The position numbers and the translations under genes are program-made. A DNA stretch of 10,718 nucleotides from Bacillota bacterium (GTDB lineage: Bacteria; Bacillota; Dethiobacteria; DTU022; JAAZDR01). Numbering within the stretch: position 1 is the first letter of the stretch; each line of letters begins with the position of its first letter. The notes beneath the pieces were generated by a model, which did no database searches, was not told the origin of the DNA, and saw only the letters and a program-made list of their open reading frames with translations. The DNA lies in assembly GCA_012512705.1 (NCBI GenBank), contig JAAZDR010000282.1, positions 1 through 10,718 of the forward strand. The letters run 5' to 3'. Positions 1 through 6,506 of this stretch are shown here, piece by piece.

Positions 1-110
1 AAGTAGAAGCCACCGCTTCTCACCTTGGGGCGCAGAAGAGCTGCCACCAGGGTTTGAAAGATTTGGCTTTTTGTTCCTCAAAAGCAGGTGGCAACCTGCT
101 TTTTTCTATT
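1..110 (+). promoter_or_regulatory. infC operon 5' leader with attenuator (L20-leader-like)
   Basis: This untranslated leader precedes infC and probably controls the infC-rpmI-rplT operon by premature termination. Visible structure: a 6-bp hairpin (AGAAGC 5-10 with GCTTCT 15-20, loop CACC), then a segment TGCCACC (42-48), then a terminator hairpin (81-102). TGCCACC is perfectly complementary to GGTGGCA (87-93), which forms part of the terminator stem and loop, so the two pairings exclude each other. In Bacillus subtilis, L20 represses this operon by promoting termination in the leader; that the same happens here is inferred. The upstream limit and the promoter lie outside the window. Confidence 0.65.
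81..106 (+). terminator. Intrinsic terminator (attenuator) in infC leader
   Basis: AAAGCAGGT (81-89) pairs perfectly with ACCTGCTTT (94-102) around a GGCA loop, followed by further Ts. It stands about 45 bases before the infC start and after the leader hairpins. Because it lies inside the leader of an essential operon it is expected to be conditional rather than a fixed end. Confidence 0.8.
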
Positions 111-135
111 TTTACAAAACCATAAAACAAAGAAG

Positions 136-143
136 AGGAGGTG
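136..143 (+). promoter_or_regulatory. Ribosome binding site of infC
   Basis: AGGAGGTG is a near-perfect Shine-Dalgarno sequence. It ends seven bases before ATT at 151, which is the spacing expected if ATT is the real start. No ATG, GTG or TTG lies in the right frame near it; the GTG overlapping its end (141) hits a stop after four codons. Confidence 0.85.
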
Positions 144-150
144 ACAAGCG

Positions 151-657
151 ATTAGCAAAAGTTTTCCCGTAAATGAGGGAATAAAAGCTAAGGAAATCCG
201 GGTAGTTGATGTAGATGGTAAGCAGTTGGGAATTATGAATATTAATGATGCGCTGAAAATTGCCCAGAGCAAAAACTTAGATCTTGTTAATGTGGCCCCT
301 AGTGTTAAGCCACCAGTGTGTCGGATAATGGATTATGGGAAGTTTAGATATGAGCAAAGCAAGCGCGAGAAAGAAGCTCGTAAGAAACAAAAAATTTTGA
401 CGATAAAAGAAATTAAATTGCGCCCAAATATTGAAGAACATGATTTTCGAGTTAAAGTTAAAAACGGACAGCGTTTTTTAAAAAACGGGGACAAGGTTAA
501 GGTTACGATAATGTTTCGAGGCCGTGAAATAACGCATTCAGAACTGGGCAAAAAACTCAGCGAGCGTCTAGCTGAAGAACTTTCTGAATGTGGGGTTGTT
601 GAGAAAAAACCTAAAGTTGAAGGGCGAAATATGGTAATGGTCATCGCACCTAAATAA
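151..657 (+). CDS. infC: Translation initiation factor IF-3, ATT start
   Basis: IF-3 binds the 30S subunit, keeps 50S away and checks the initiator tRNA and start codon. From ATT at 151 the product is 168 residues, the usual length. It begins with an N-terminal segment reading [20 protein letters not shown], typical of the IF-3 N domain, then [19 protein letters not shown], a highly charged linker rich in [11 protein letters not shown] (about residues 66-76), and the C-terminal domain ([27 protein letters not shown]). The first conventional ATG (226) would remove about 25 conserved residues, so ATT is chosen; it has a strong ribosome binding site. A rare start codon is a known feature of infC in E. 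coli and Bacillus and allows IF-3 to limit its own translation. It is first in the infC-rpmI-rplT operon. Confidence 0.95.
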   Translation: MSKSFPVNEGIKAKEIRVVDVDGKQLGIMNINDALKIAQSKNLDLVNVAPSVKPPVCRIMDYGKFRYEQSKREKEARKKQKILTIKEIKLRPNIEEHDFRVKVKNGQRFLKNGDKVKVTIMFRGREITHSELGKKLSERLAEELSECGVVEKKPKVEGRNMVMVIAPK

Positions 658-676
658 GCGCAGAGGAGGTTTAGCT

Positions 677-871
677 ATGCCGAAGATGAAAACTCACCGT
701 GGGGCGGCGAAACGTTTCAAAAAGACCAAAAGTGGTAAGATTAAACGTTTTCACGCTTATGCTAGCCATATTCTTGAGAAAAAGTCTCCGAAACGTAAAC
801 GCCGTTTGCGGAAGGCTACTCTAGTAAGTAAGGCCGATCATAAAAGATTTGAGAAGCTACTCCCCTACTGA
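677..871 (+). CDS. rpmI: 50S ribosomal protein L35
   Basis: Small, very basic protein of the large ribosomal subunit, 64 residues, close to the family norm of about 65. The N-terminus [20 protein letters not shown] and the later segment [20 protein letters not shown] are typical of L35. A strong Shine-Dalgarno sequence (AGGAGGT, 664-670) sits seven bases before the ATG. It lies 19 bases after infC and 32 bases before rplT, the standard order of this operon in bacteria. Confidence 0.97.
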   Translation: MPKMKTHRGAAKRFKKTKSGKIKRFHAYASHILEKKSPKRKRRLRKATLVSKADHKRFEKLLPY

Positions 872-903
872 CTATATTAACAACGATAAAAGGAGGTTGC
901 ATT

Positions 904-1257
904 ATGCCTAGAGTAAAAAGAGGCCCTACGGCTCGCAGACGACGCAAAAAAATTCTTAAATTGGCTAAAGGCTATTTCGGTTCTAAAAGCAAGCTTTTCC
1001 GGGTAGCTAACCAACAGGTTATGAAATCTTTATATTATGCCTACCGCGATCGTCGGCAGCGCAAAAGAGATTTCCGCAAACTTTGGATTTCTCGAATAAA
1101 TGCCGCTGCGCGCCAAAACGGCCTTTCCTATAGTCGTTTTATGAGTGGACTGAAAAAGGGTGGAGTTGGCATTAATCGCAAGATGTTAGCTGACCTGGCT
1201 GTGAGGGATACGCAGGCCTTCAGAGATTTAGTCGACATTGCTAGAGAACAACTGTAA
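904..1257 (+). CDS. rplT: 50S ribosomal protein L20
   Basis: L20 binds 23S rRNA early in large-subunit assembly and, in Bacillus, also represses its own operon through the leader. The 117-residue product starts [20 protein letters not shown] and continues [20 protein letters not shown], then [19 protein letters not shown], all standard L20 motifs. The basic N-terminal extension and globular RNA-binding C-terminal part are both present. AAAGGAGG just upstream (889-896) supports the ATG start. It is the last gene of the operon and is followed by a strong terminator at 1274-1320, so the leader attenuator and this gene could form a closed feedback loop. Confidence 0.97.
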   Translation: MPRVKRGPTARRRRKKILKLAKGYFGSKSKLFRVANQQVMKSLYYAYRDRRQRKRDFRKLWISRINAAARQNGLSYSRFMSGLKKGGVGINRKMLADLAVRDTQAFRDLVDIAREQL

Positions 1258-1273
1258 TCGATAATAGCTGAGT

Positions 1274-1320
1274 AAAGCTCCTTGAGTCTGCTACACGAAG
1301 TGCTGCTTGAGGAGTTTTTC
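1274..1320 (+). terminator. Terminator of the infC-rpmI-rplT operon
   Basis: CTCCTTGAG (1278-1286) pairs with CTTGAGGAG (1306-1314), nine pairs with two G-T wobbles, extended outward by AAA against the T tract. A small inner CAC-GAA-GTG hairpin lies in the loop. TTTTT follows at 1315-1319. It begins 17 bases after the rplT stop codon. Confidence 0.85.
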
Positions 1321-1349
1321 TGCTTTTCAGCTTCTCTTCACGTCGGAAA

Positions 1350-1426
1350 ATGTGCAAACAGTTTGCATAGTCGGTATTGGGCGCTTTGGTTTAAACCTTG
1401 CTAAAACAATACTGGGGCGTTTCTGA
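1350..1426 (+). pseudogene. Remnant of a TrkA/KtrA-type K+ uptake regulator N-terminus
   Basis: The start of a Rossmann-fold TrkA/KtrA protein can be read here in two frames. From ATG 1350 it reads M-C-K-Q-F-A then a stop. One frame over, from about 1367, it reads VGIGRFGLNLAKTILGRF then a stop at 1424-1426. Joining the two with one restored base (GCA-GTA-GTC-GGT) gives KQFAVVGIGRFG, which matches the conserved nucleotide-binding start of KtrA/TrkA (KQFAVIGLGRFG in Bacillus KtrA, from memory). The rest of the roughly 220-residue protein is absent, because the methyltransferase gene begins two bases after the stop. I infer a deletion relic: trk genes near rplT and pheST would be the ancestral state. 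It is not expected to make a functional product. A very short real peptide from GTG 1352 cannot be excluded. Confidence 0.7.
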
Positions 1427-1428
1427 TA

Positions 1429-2235
1429 ATGGAAATTAAATGTATTTCAAGTTTGGAAAACAGGTATGTCAAAAGTTTCCGTCTGCTTCTTAAAAAAAAA
1501 TACCGCCTGCGGTATGGGAAAATTGTACTCGAAGGTTTTCGCCTTATTGAAGAGGCGCTAAAAGCTGGTTTAGTGCCGGAAATTTTCTTTTTTGAGCAGG
1601 ACCTTTGGCAGAGAGAAAAATTAAAATCGATACTTAGAAAACTGCCGCCAGGAACGATAAAAGCTTCAATTACTAAAGAAATACTTTATCATCTAAGCGA
1701 AACGGAGACCCCTCAGGGAGTACTTGCTGTAGCCCCTTTTGCTGTGAACAGTAGTCTGCAGGTTTCAAGTGCTTGCAATCATTTTTTACTAATAATTGAC
1801 AGGCTTCAGGATCCGGGGAATATGGGAACTATTATCCGTACGGCTGCTGCTGCGGGGATCAAAGAGACTGTCCTCACTAAAGGGACGATAGATCCTACGA
1901 ATCCGAAGGTAGTACGCTCCAGCATGGGTGCTGTATTTCATTTGCAGTTTAGTATGAGTGCCGATACAGCTTCACTAATCAATAAACTAAAAGAAAAAGA
2001 TATTCAACTAATCGCTTCTAGTCCAAAGGCTGATCTTGACTATACAATTCCGGATTATCGCCAGCCGACGGCATTTGTAATTGGTAATGAGAGCAAAGGA
2101 GTTGACCCTTCTATTCTAAAAGCTGCCACTTATAAGGTTAAAATCCCTTTGCTGGGTCCTGTTGAATCGCTAAATGCAGCTAGTGCAGCAGCGATCCTTA
2201 TTTATGAAGGGGTTAGACAGCGTCATTCGCTCTAG
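1429..2235 (+). CDS. rlmP: TrmH/SpoU-family 23S rRNA 2'-O-methyltransferase (RlmP/YsgA-like)
   Basis: A SPOUT-class enzyme that transfers methyl from S-adenosylmethionine to a ribose 2'-OH of RNA. The 268-residue protein has an N-terminal SpoU substrate-binding domain (about 1-105, with VLEGFRLIEEALKAG) and a C-terminal knotted catalytic domain. All three SpoU motifs are visible: DRLQDPGNMGTIIRTA (124-139, N131 and R137), IGNESKGV (218-225, E221) and IPLLGPVESLNAASAAAI (239-256, S247 and N249). In Bacillus subtilis the homologue YsgA, renamed RlmP and acting on a guanosine in the 23S A-loop, lies just upstream of pheST as here, so this orthology is likely but inferred. The start ATG lacks a clear Shine-Dalgarno sequence; only GGGG at 1414-1417 is near, 11 bases away. 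An A9 run at 1492-1500 lies inside the reading frame. Confidence 0.85.
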   Translation: MEIKCISSLENRYVKSFRLLLKKKYRLRYGKIVLEGFRLIEEALKAGLVPEIFFFEQDLWQREKLKSILRKLPPGTIKASITKEILYHLSETETPQGVLAVAPFAVNSSLQVSSACNHFLLIIDRLQDPGNMGTIIRTAAAAGIKETVLTKGTIDPTNPKVVRSSMGAVFHLQFSMSADTASLINKLKEKDIQLIASSPKADLDYTIPDYRQPTAFVIGNESKGVDPSILKAATYKVKIPLLGPVESLNAASAAAILIYEGVRQRHSL

Positions 2236-2248
2236 TACATTGGAGGGT

Positions 2249-2304
2249 TTTATTGTTTTTTTGAAATGCTTATGATATAATTTAAATGTCAAAAAAACAA
2301 TAAA
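2249..2304. repeat. 16-bp perfect inverted repeat flanking the -10 box
   Basis: TTTATTGTTTTTTTGA (2249-2264) is the exact reverse complement of TCAAAAAAACAATAAA (2289-2304), with a 24-base centre that contains the TATAAT box. The left arm covers the -35 box; the right arm covers the expected transcription start and touches the ribosome binding site. Since the transcript begins at the right arm, it would act mainly as DNA: a repressor operator, a bent A-tract element or a cruciform. The arms are A/T-rich, so part of the match is low complexity. Confidence 0.75.
2253..2281 (+). promoter_or_regulatory. Sigma-A-type promoter upstream of the YqzL-like gene
   Basis: TTGTTT (2253-2258) and TATAAT (2276-2281) are separated by exactly 17 bases, and the -10 carries the TGN extension (TGATATAAT). 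This is a strong vegetative promoter by sequence. Transcription would start near 2288 and could continue through the YqzL-like gene into the T-box leader and pheST. Confidence 0.75.
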
Positions 2305-2320
2305 GGAAGGGGTCTATATA

Positions 2321-2410
2321 ATGCTGACCGCCGACTTCTTTTGGAAGATATTTGAAACTACAGGGTCTATTGCTGCATATTTAATCTATAAACGGTTGGT
2401 AATGCATTAA
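2321..2410 (+). CDS. YqzL-like 29-residue protein
   Basis: A small open frame of 29 codons beginning MLTADFFWKIFETTGSIAAY and ending LIYKRLVMH. The pattern W-K-x-F-x-x-T-G-x-x-x-x-Y-L followed by a lysine-rich end matches the YqzL family of short Firmicutes proteins (MLxFTWxVFxxTGxxxTYLL, from memory). The function is unknown. A clear Shine-Dalgarno sequence (AAGGAAGGGG, 2303-2312) precedes the ATG by eight bases, and a strong promoter lies about 40 bases upstream, so expression is very likely. It sits between the methyltransferase and the pheST T-box, and its transcript probably runs into the T-box. No signal peptide; the single hydrophobic stretch is too short and charged at the end to be called a membrane helix. 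Confidence 0.75.
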   Translation: MLTADFFWKIFETTGSIAAYLIYKRLVMH

Positions 2411-2439
2411 GAAGTATCCCTCATGTAATAATATAACAA

Positions 2440-2685
2440 AAGCAATGAAGGAGAAGAGTAGGATTGGCAAGGTGCCAACAGGGATGGAGGGTCTTGACTG
2501 TGAACCCTCCTTGGGTATCATCAATCTGAATTCACTCCTGAGCTGCGGGGTGAAAAGCTGTTAGAGGCTGATTAGCCTGGGCCGGTTTTATATCCGTTAA
2601 CTAATTTAGTGAACCTATGCAGATAGGTTAAACTGGGTGGTACCGCGGAGTTGAGAATTTCGCCCCTGTGGCGAAATTTTTCTTT
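2440..2685 (+). ncRNA. T-box leader, phenylalanine-specific (pheST)
   Basis: A T-box riboswitch that reads uncharged tRNA-Phe and lets transcription continue into pheST. Stem I is closed by AGGAG near 2449 with CTCCT after 2534; above it the AGTA (2457-2460) and GAA bases form the specifier loop, and GATTG pairs with CAATC. The specifier is TTC (2531-2533), a Phe codon, in the context GAA-TTC-A. The distal arm is GGAGGGT (2486-2492) with ACCCTCC (2504-2510). Stem III is AACCTAT (2612-2618) with ATAGGTT (2623-2629). The T-box sequence AACTGGGTGGTACCGCGG occupies 2631-2648; its TGGT (2638-2641) matches the tRNA ACCA end. GGGTG of the T-box can pair with CGCCC (2661-2665) as antiterminator. The exact 5' edge is uncertain. 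Confidence 0.95.
2656..2684 (+). terminator. T-box-controlled terminator before pheS
   Basis: AATTTCGCC (2656-2664) pairs perfectly with GGCGAAATT (2670-2678) around a five-base loop, followed by a T tract. It is the default-off partner of the antiterminator formed when uncharged tRNA-Phe binds the T-box. Confidence 0.9.
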
Positions 2686-2717
2686 TATAAGGAACTTTTT
2701 TAAAGGAGGAAAATTTT

Positions 2718-3743
2718 GTGCTCCAAAGGTTAAAAGAATTGGAAGCTGAAGTAAGGAAAAAGATAGATGATGCGGATAGTCTTGAAGTATTGCAATCGAT
2801 TAAACAGGAAATGTTGGGGCGAAAAGGTCAGGTTACAGCGATACTGAGAGCTCTTGGTGATGTTCCTTCTGAAAAACGTCCACTCGTCGGCAAAAAGGCT
2901 AATGAACTTCGTGATCTAATTGAAAAGCTTTTATATGAGAAGAAACAATCACTAGCTCTTAAGGCTCAGGAGGAGCGTTGGGACAGGGAGAGGATTGATG
3001 TCACCCTTCCTGGCACCCCTTTTTTGGTGGGGCAAAAACATCCGCTCACTCTTATATTGGATGAGATAAAAGAGATTTTTTGCGGACTTGGGTTTCAAGT
3101 TGCGGAAGGACCAGAAATTGAGTATGATTACTATAATTTTGAAGCGTTAAATATGCCCAAAGATCATCCGGCCAGGGATATGCAAGACTCGTTCTATATT
3201 AACTCTAATGTCCTTTTGCGCACTCATACTTCTCCGGTGCAGGTGCGGACTATGGAGAAAAAAGTTCCAGCGCTTCCAGTGCGGATTATTGCTCCTGGAA
3301 AAGTATATCGCCGTGATGATGATGCTACTCACTCACCAATGTTTCACCAGGTAGAAGGGCTTGCTATAGATGAACGGATCTCTTTAGCTGATTTAAAGGG
3401 GACATTGCTTCTTTTTGCTCGAGAGATGTTTGGCGAAGAAAAACAAATAAGGTTGCGTCCGAGTTTTTTCCCTTTTACAGAACCAAGCGCTGAGGTTGAC
3501 GTCTCTTGTATTATCTGCAATGGAAAAGGATGCCGTGTCTGTGGACAAACAGGGTGGTTGGAAATCTTAGGAGCCGGAATGGTTCATCCCCGGGTTTTAG
3601 AGATGTCAGGATACAATCCGGAAAAGGTTACTGGCTATGCTTTCGGTATGGGCGTGGAGCGAATCGCAATGTTGAAATATGGCATTGATGATTTGCGTCT
3701 CTTTTTTACCAATGATTTACGCATGTTAAGACAGTTTGGCTAG
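2718..3743 (+). CDS. pheS: Phenylalanyl-tRNA synthetase alpha subunit
   Basis: Catalytic subunit of the alpha2-beta2 enzyme that attaches phenylalanine to tRNA-Phe in the cytoplasm. The 341 residues match the usual length. The N-terminal coiled coil (about 1-85) binds tRNA; the class II catalytic core follows, with motif 2 around [19 protein letters not shown] (R198-R199) and motif 3 [18 protein letters not shown] (E314, R315). A four-cysteine cluster C264-IIC267 and C272-RVC275 is of the type common in bacterial PheS. The start is GTG, chosen because AAAGGAGG (2702-2709) lies eight bases before it and the N-terminus fits the family. The T-box terminator stands directly upstream, so expression should rise when tRNA-Phe is uncharged. 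pheT follows after 40 bases. Confidence 0.97.
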   Translation: MLQRLKELEAEVRKKIDDADSLEVLQSIKQEMLGRKGQVTAILRALGDVPSEKRPLVGKKANELRDLIEKLLYEKKQSLALKAQEERWDRERIDVTLPGTPFLVGQKHPLTLILDEIKEIFCGLGFQVAEGPEIEYDYYNFEALNMPKDHPARDMQDSFYINSNVLLRTHTSPVQVRTMEKKVPALPVRIIAPGKVYRRDDDATHSPMFHQVEGLAIDERISLADLKGTLLLFAREMFGEEKQIRLRPSFFPFTEPSAEVDVSCIICNGKGCRVCGQTGWLEILGAGMVHPRVLEMSGYNPEKVTGYAFGMGVERIAMLKYGIDDLRLFFTNDLRMLRQFG

Positions 3744-3783
3744 TAGCAAAGGATTTTTCAACTAAGGAAGGAAGTGATCGATT

Positions 3784-6207
3784 ATGCGTTTTTCTGTGGA
3801 ATGGCTACGGGATTACATTGACTTCGATCTTTCACCAGAGGAATTAGCGGAAAAGTTAACTCTTGCTGGTGTTGAAGTTGAAGGGATAACTCCTTTTCAC
3901 AATAGATTAGATAATGTTGTAGCTGCCAGAGTAATTTCTATTCGCCCTCATGAGCATGCTGATAGGCTCACAGTTGTGGAGGTTGATGCGGGAGAGAGAC
4001 GTTATGAGGTTGTCTGCGGTGCACAAAATATTAACAAAGGCGATCTTGTTGCTTTTGCTCTACCTGGCGCTCATTTGCCGGGTGGCTTAGAGATTAAGGA
4101 ACGTGAAATCCGCGGCGTAAAATCGTATGGTATGCTTTGCTCTGCCGAGGAACTAGGGTTGGAATTTGTACAGGAGGCAGAAGGCATTTTGATTCTCGAT
4201 CATGGAGTAGAACCGGGTAAAAAACTTAGTGATATTTTGCAGTTCGATGATCAGATTTTTGAACTGGACTTGACGCCAAATAGGGCTGATTGTCTGGGAC
4301 TGTTAGGCATTGCGTATGAGGTAGCAGCGCTTACAGGTAATAAGGTAAGAGTTCCTTCAGTGCCGCTTAAAGAATTGGGGGCACCGGTGGAAAGACTGCT
4401 GGAGGTAGAAGTCCAAAATCCAGACCTTTGTCCGCGTTATACAGCGAGGGTCATTAGGGAAGTAAATGTGAAACCTTCACCGTTGTGGATGCAACGCCGT
4501 TTGCTTGCTGTTGGAATTCGACCGATTAATAATGTTGTTGATATAACGAATTATATCATGTGGGAGACGGGACAGCCCCTTCATGCTTTTGATTACTCTC
4601 TTCTGCATGGTCATAAGGTTATCGTCCGTTGTGCCCGGCCTGGGGAAACTCTAGTCACTCTCGATGGGGTTGAACGCAAGCTTGAAAAAGAAATGCTTGT
4701 CATTGCCGATGCTGAAAAGGCGATTGGTGTGGCGGGCGTAATGGGCGGCGAAAATTCTGAGATCAGCACTTCAACGAGAGATGTAGTTTTGGAGTCAGCC
4801 TTTTTTAAGGGAGTGTCTATCAGACAAACAGCGAAAAAACTTTCCCTTTCTTCAGATGCTTCGCAGCGCTTTGAACGCGGAGTAAATCCTGCGGGAGTGT
4901 TGTATGCCCAAAATAGAGCTGCATCTTTGTTAGCCAGCCTAGCGGGAGGTAAAGTTCAGCAAGGGGTAATTGACTCCAATATAGGTCTTCCCTCTTTATC
5001 TGAAATAAGATTACGTCATCACCGCATCCAAGAGCTGCTTGGCTTTCAAATTGATGCCGAAGCAATAGAAACTATTCTAAAAAGGCTGGACCTCCCTTAC
5101 GTTAAAATTGAGAAGGGCTGGAAGGTATCTATCCCCCTGCGGAGAAATGATTTAAAATTAGAAGTCGACCTAATTGAGGAGATTGCTCGATTGCATGGAT
5201 ATGAACACATTCCGGCAACTCTTCCTCAGGGGAAGCTTACTGAAGGGCGCGAGGATATTAAGCAGAGGTTGAAAAGGTTGGTTTCAGATGTTCTTGCTGC
5301 TTGTGGATTTCAAGAGGTGATAACTTATTCATTTATGAACCCCCATTCCCTTGATAAGTTGCAGCTGCCTCATGATGATAGACGGTTAAAGGCCATTGAA
5401 TTGCAAAATCCTCTCTCCGAAGAGCAAAAAATTATGCGTACCACCCTACTGCCGAATATTCTCGATACTATTAATTATAATCTCAGTCATCAGGTACAAA
5501 ACCAGCTTTTGTTTGAAGTGGGCAGTATCTTTCTTTCTGATGATCCGACAGTTGAAAAGCTTCCCGATGAAAAGTTAACTTTGGCCCTCGCTGCTACGGG
5601 TTCTCAAACTCTGGCAGACAACAACTGGCAGGGGAAAAACAAAAAAGAAGTAGATTTTTTCTTTCTTAAAGGAGCTTTAGAGCTTTTATTTAGGCGATTG
5701 GGTGTAAAAAAATATCATTTTAAAGCAGTAGATGCTAAACCTTATCATCCAACAAAGGCAGCAGAGATTTTTGTTGATGAACAAAAATTAGGTTTAATAG
5801 GTGAGGTTCATCCCGTCGTTCTGGATAACTTCGCGCTTAAACAAAAAGTAATCGCTGCTGAGCTAGATTTGGAGCTTTTGATACACAAGGCAAATCCTGT
5901 GCCCAGTTATGAGGCCCTTCCCAAATACCCTGCTGTTTTAAGAGATATTGCTGTTGTCGTTCCCAAGGATGTTTCTTCAGCTGCAGTTCGCAATTGTCTT
6001 ATGGAGGCAGGGAGGGAACTAATAGAAGATATTCAGCTTTTTGATCATTATGAAGGGGAACAGATTCCAGATGGGTATAAAAGCCTTGCCTTTGCCATAA
6101 TTTATCGTTCCAAGTGTAGAACTCTCACTGACGAAGAAGTTGCCGGCATACATCAACACCTTGAAGAATCAGTAGAACGTGAATTTCAGGCACAGATTAG
6201 GAAGTAG
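3784..6207 (+). CDS. pheT: Phenylalanyl-tRNA synthetase beta subunit
   Basis: Partner of PheS; it binds tRNA-Phe and hydrolyses mischarged Tyr-tRNA-Phe. The 807 residues are full length. In order: N-terminal MRFSVEWLRDYIDFD; an EMAP-type tRNA-binding domain (about 40-150, AARVISIRPHEHADRLTVVE to SYGMLCSAEELGL); the B3/B4 editing domain (about 210-385, with RPINNVVDITNYIMWETGQP and SSDASQRFERGVN); the B5 domain (about 400-475); the catalytic-like core (about 485-690, EVITYSFMNP, LQNPLSEEQKIMRTTLLPN); and the C-terminal ferredoxin-like anticodon-binding domain (about 715-807, PKYPAVLRDIAVVV to the end). An AAGGAAGGAAG purine run (3764-3774) precedes the ATG. It is translated from the T-box-controlled transcript together with pheS. 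No terminator is visible before zapA. Confidence 0.97.
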   Translation: MRFSVEWLRDYIDFDLSPEELAEKLTLAGVEVEGITPFHNRLDNVVAARVISIRPHEHADRLTVVEVDAGERRYEVVCGAQNINKGDLVAFALPGAHLPGGLEIKEREIRGVKSYGMLCSAEELGLEFVQEAEGILILDHGVEPGKKLSDILQFDDQIFELDLTPNRADCLGLLGIAYEVAALTGNKVRVPSVPLKELGAPVERLLEVEVQNPDLCPRYTARVIREVNVKPSPLWMQRRLLAVGIRPINNVVDITNYIMWETGQPLHAFDYSLLHGHKVIVRCARPGETLVTLDGVERKLEKEMLVIADAEKAIGVAGVMGGENSEISTSTRDVVLESAFFKGVSIRQTAKKLSLSSDASQRFERGVNPAGVLYAQNRAASLLASLAGGKVQQGVIDSNIGLPSLSEIRLRHHRIQELLGFQIDAEAIETILKRLDLPYVKIEKGWKVSIPLRRNDLKLEVDLIEEIARLHGYEHIPATLPQGKLTEGREDIKQRLKRLVSDVLAACGFQEVITYSFMNPHSLDKLQLPHDDRRLKAIELQNPLSEEQKIMRTTLLPNILDTINYNLSHQVQNQLLFEVGSIFLSDDPTVEKLPDEKLTLALAATGSQTLADNNWQGKNKKEVDFFFLKGALELLFRRLGVKKYHFKAVDAKPYHPTKAAEIFVDEQKLGLIGEVHPVVLDNFALKQKVIAAELDLELLIHKANPVPSYEALPKYPAVLRDIAVVVPKDVSSAAVRNCLMEAGRELIEDIQLFDHYEGEQIPDGYKSLAFAIIYRSKCRTLTDEEVAGIHQHLEESVEREFQAQIRK

Positions 6208-6233
6208 AGTTATTATATGATCCATCTTGATAA

Positions 6234-6241
6234 GGGAGGGG
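6234..6241 (+). promoter_or_regulatory. Ribosome binding site deciding the zapA start
   Basis: GGGAGGGG is a strong Shine-Dalgarno sequence. Its GGAGG core ends nine bases before GTG at 6249 but only three bases before the in-frame TTG at 6243. The GTG is therefore the better start. Confidence 0.65.
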
Positions 6242-6248
6242 CTTGGCG

Positions 6249-6473
6249 GTGAGTGATTTTAAAACAAGAGTAACTGTTAATATCCTTGGAGAAGAGTATA
6301 TCATTCGTGGTAACTCTTCTAAGGAACATATGCTTGAGGTGGCCTCCTATGTTCATCAATTAATGCAGAAAATTGCTAATCGCAATCCTCATATGAGTCG
6401 TCAAAGGCTGGCAGTTCTAACGGCAATAAACCTAGCTGATGAAGTGTTAAGATTGAAGGCTGGAGACAGCTGA
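6249..6473 (+). CDS. zapA: Cell division protein ZapA, apparently shortened at the C-terminus
   Basis: ZapA binds FtsZ and bundles its filaments at the division site. The N-terminal globular part is clear: TRVTVNILGEEYIIRGNSSKEHMLEVASYV, then RQRLAVLTAINLADEVLRLK, matching the ZapA pattern of a short beta domain followed by a long helix. With the GTG start the product is 74 residues, whereas the Bacillus protein is about 85, so the end of the helical dimerisation tail is missing. Reading one frame over from 6460 gives sixteen further codons ending at TGA 6508-6510, which would bring the length to 86 and overlap the cvpA start. This looks like a one-base insertion (biological or sequencing). 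The gene starts 41 bases after pheT, and zapA-cvpA-polX-mutS2 is the usual Firmicutes order. Confidence 0.85.
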   Translation: MSDFKTRVTVNILGEEYIIRGNSSKEHMLEVASYVHQLMQKIANRNPHMSRQRLAVLTAINLADEVLRLKAGDS

Positions 6474-6506
6474 ACCTTTTTTGTCAGAAAGTGAAGGTGA
6501 AGAGCA

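Noticed and set aside
141..155. GTG as an alternative infC start
   Set aside because: It is in another frame and meets TAG after four codons; the GTG is part of the Shine-Dalgarno sequence.
78..272. Open frame on the - strand across the infC leader
   Set aside because: It covers the attenuator and infC start, and its hydrophobic look comes from reading A-rich sequence backwards; no supporting signals.
333..644. Open frame on the - strand opposite infC
   Set aside because: It lies wholly inside infC, has low-complexity Ser/Arg/Phe-rich sequence and no recognisable motif or ribosome binding site; it is a shadow of the real gene.
1388..1397. Palindrome GGTTTAAACC
   Set aside because: Ten bases only, within the trkA relic where it encodes part of GLNL; consistent with chance.
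2405..2437. Possible second promoter just before the T-box (TTAAGA / TAATAT-like)
   Set aside because: The -35 match is poor and several overlapping AT-rich -10 readings are possible, so I could not place it with confidence.
4820..5065. Open frame on the - strand inside pheT
   Set aside because: Fully nested in the conserved editing and B5 regions of pheT, without signals of its own.
6243..6248. TTG at 6243 as zapA start
   Set aside because: It is only three bases from the Shine-Dalgarno core; GTG at 6249 has better spacing and a ZapA-like N-terminus.
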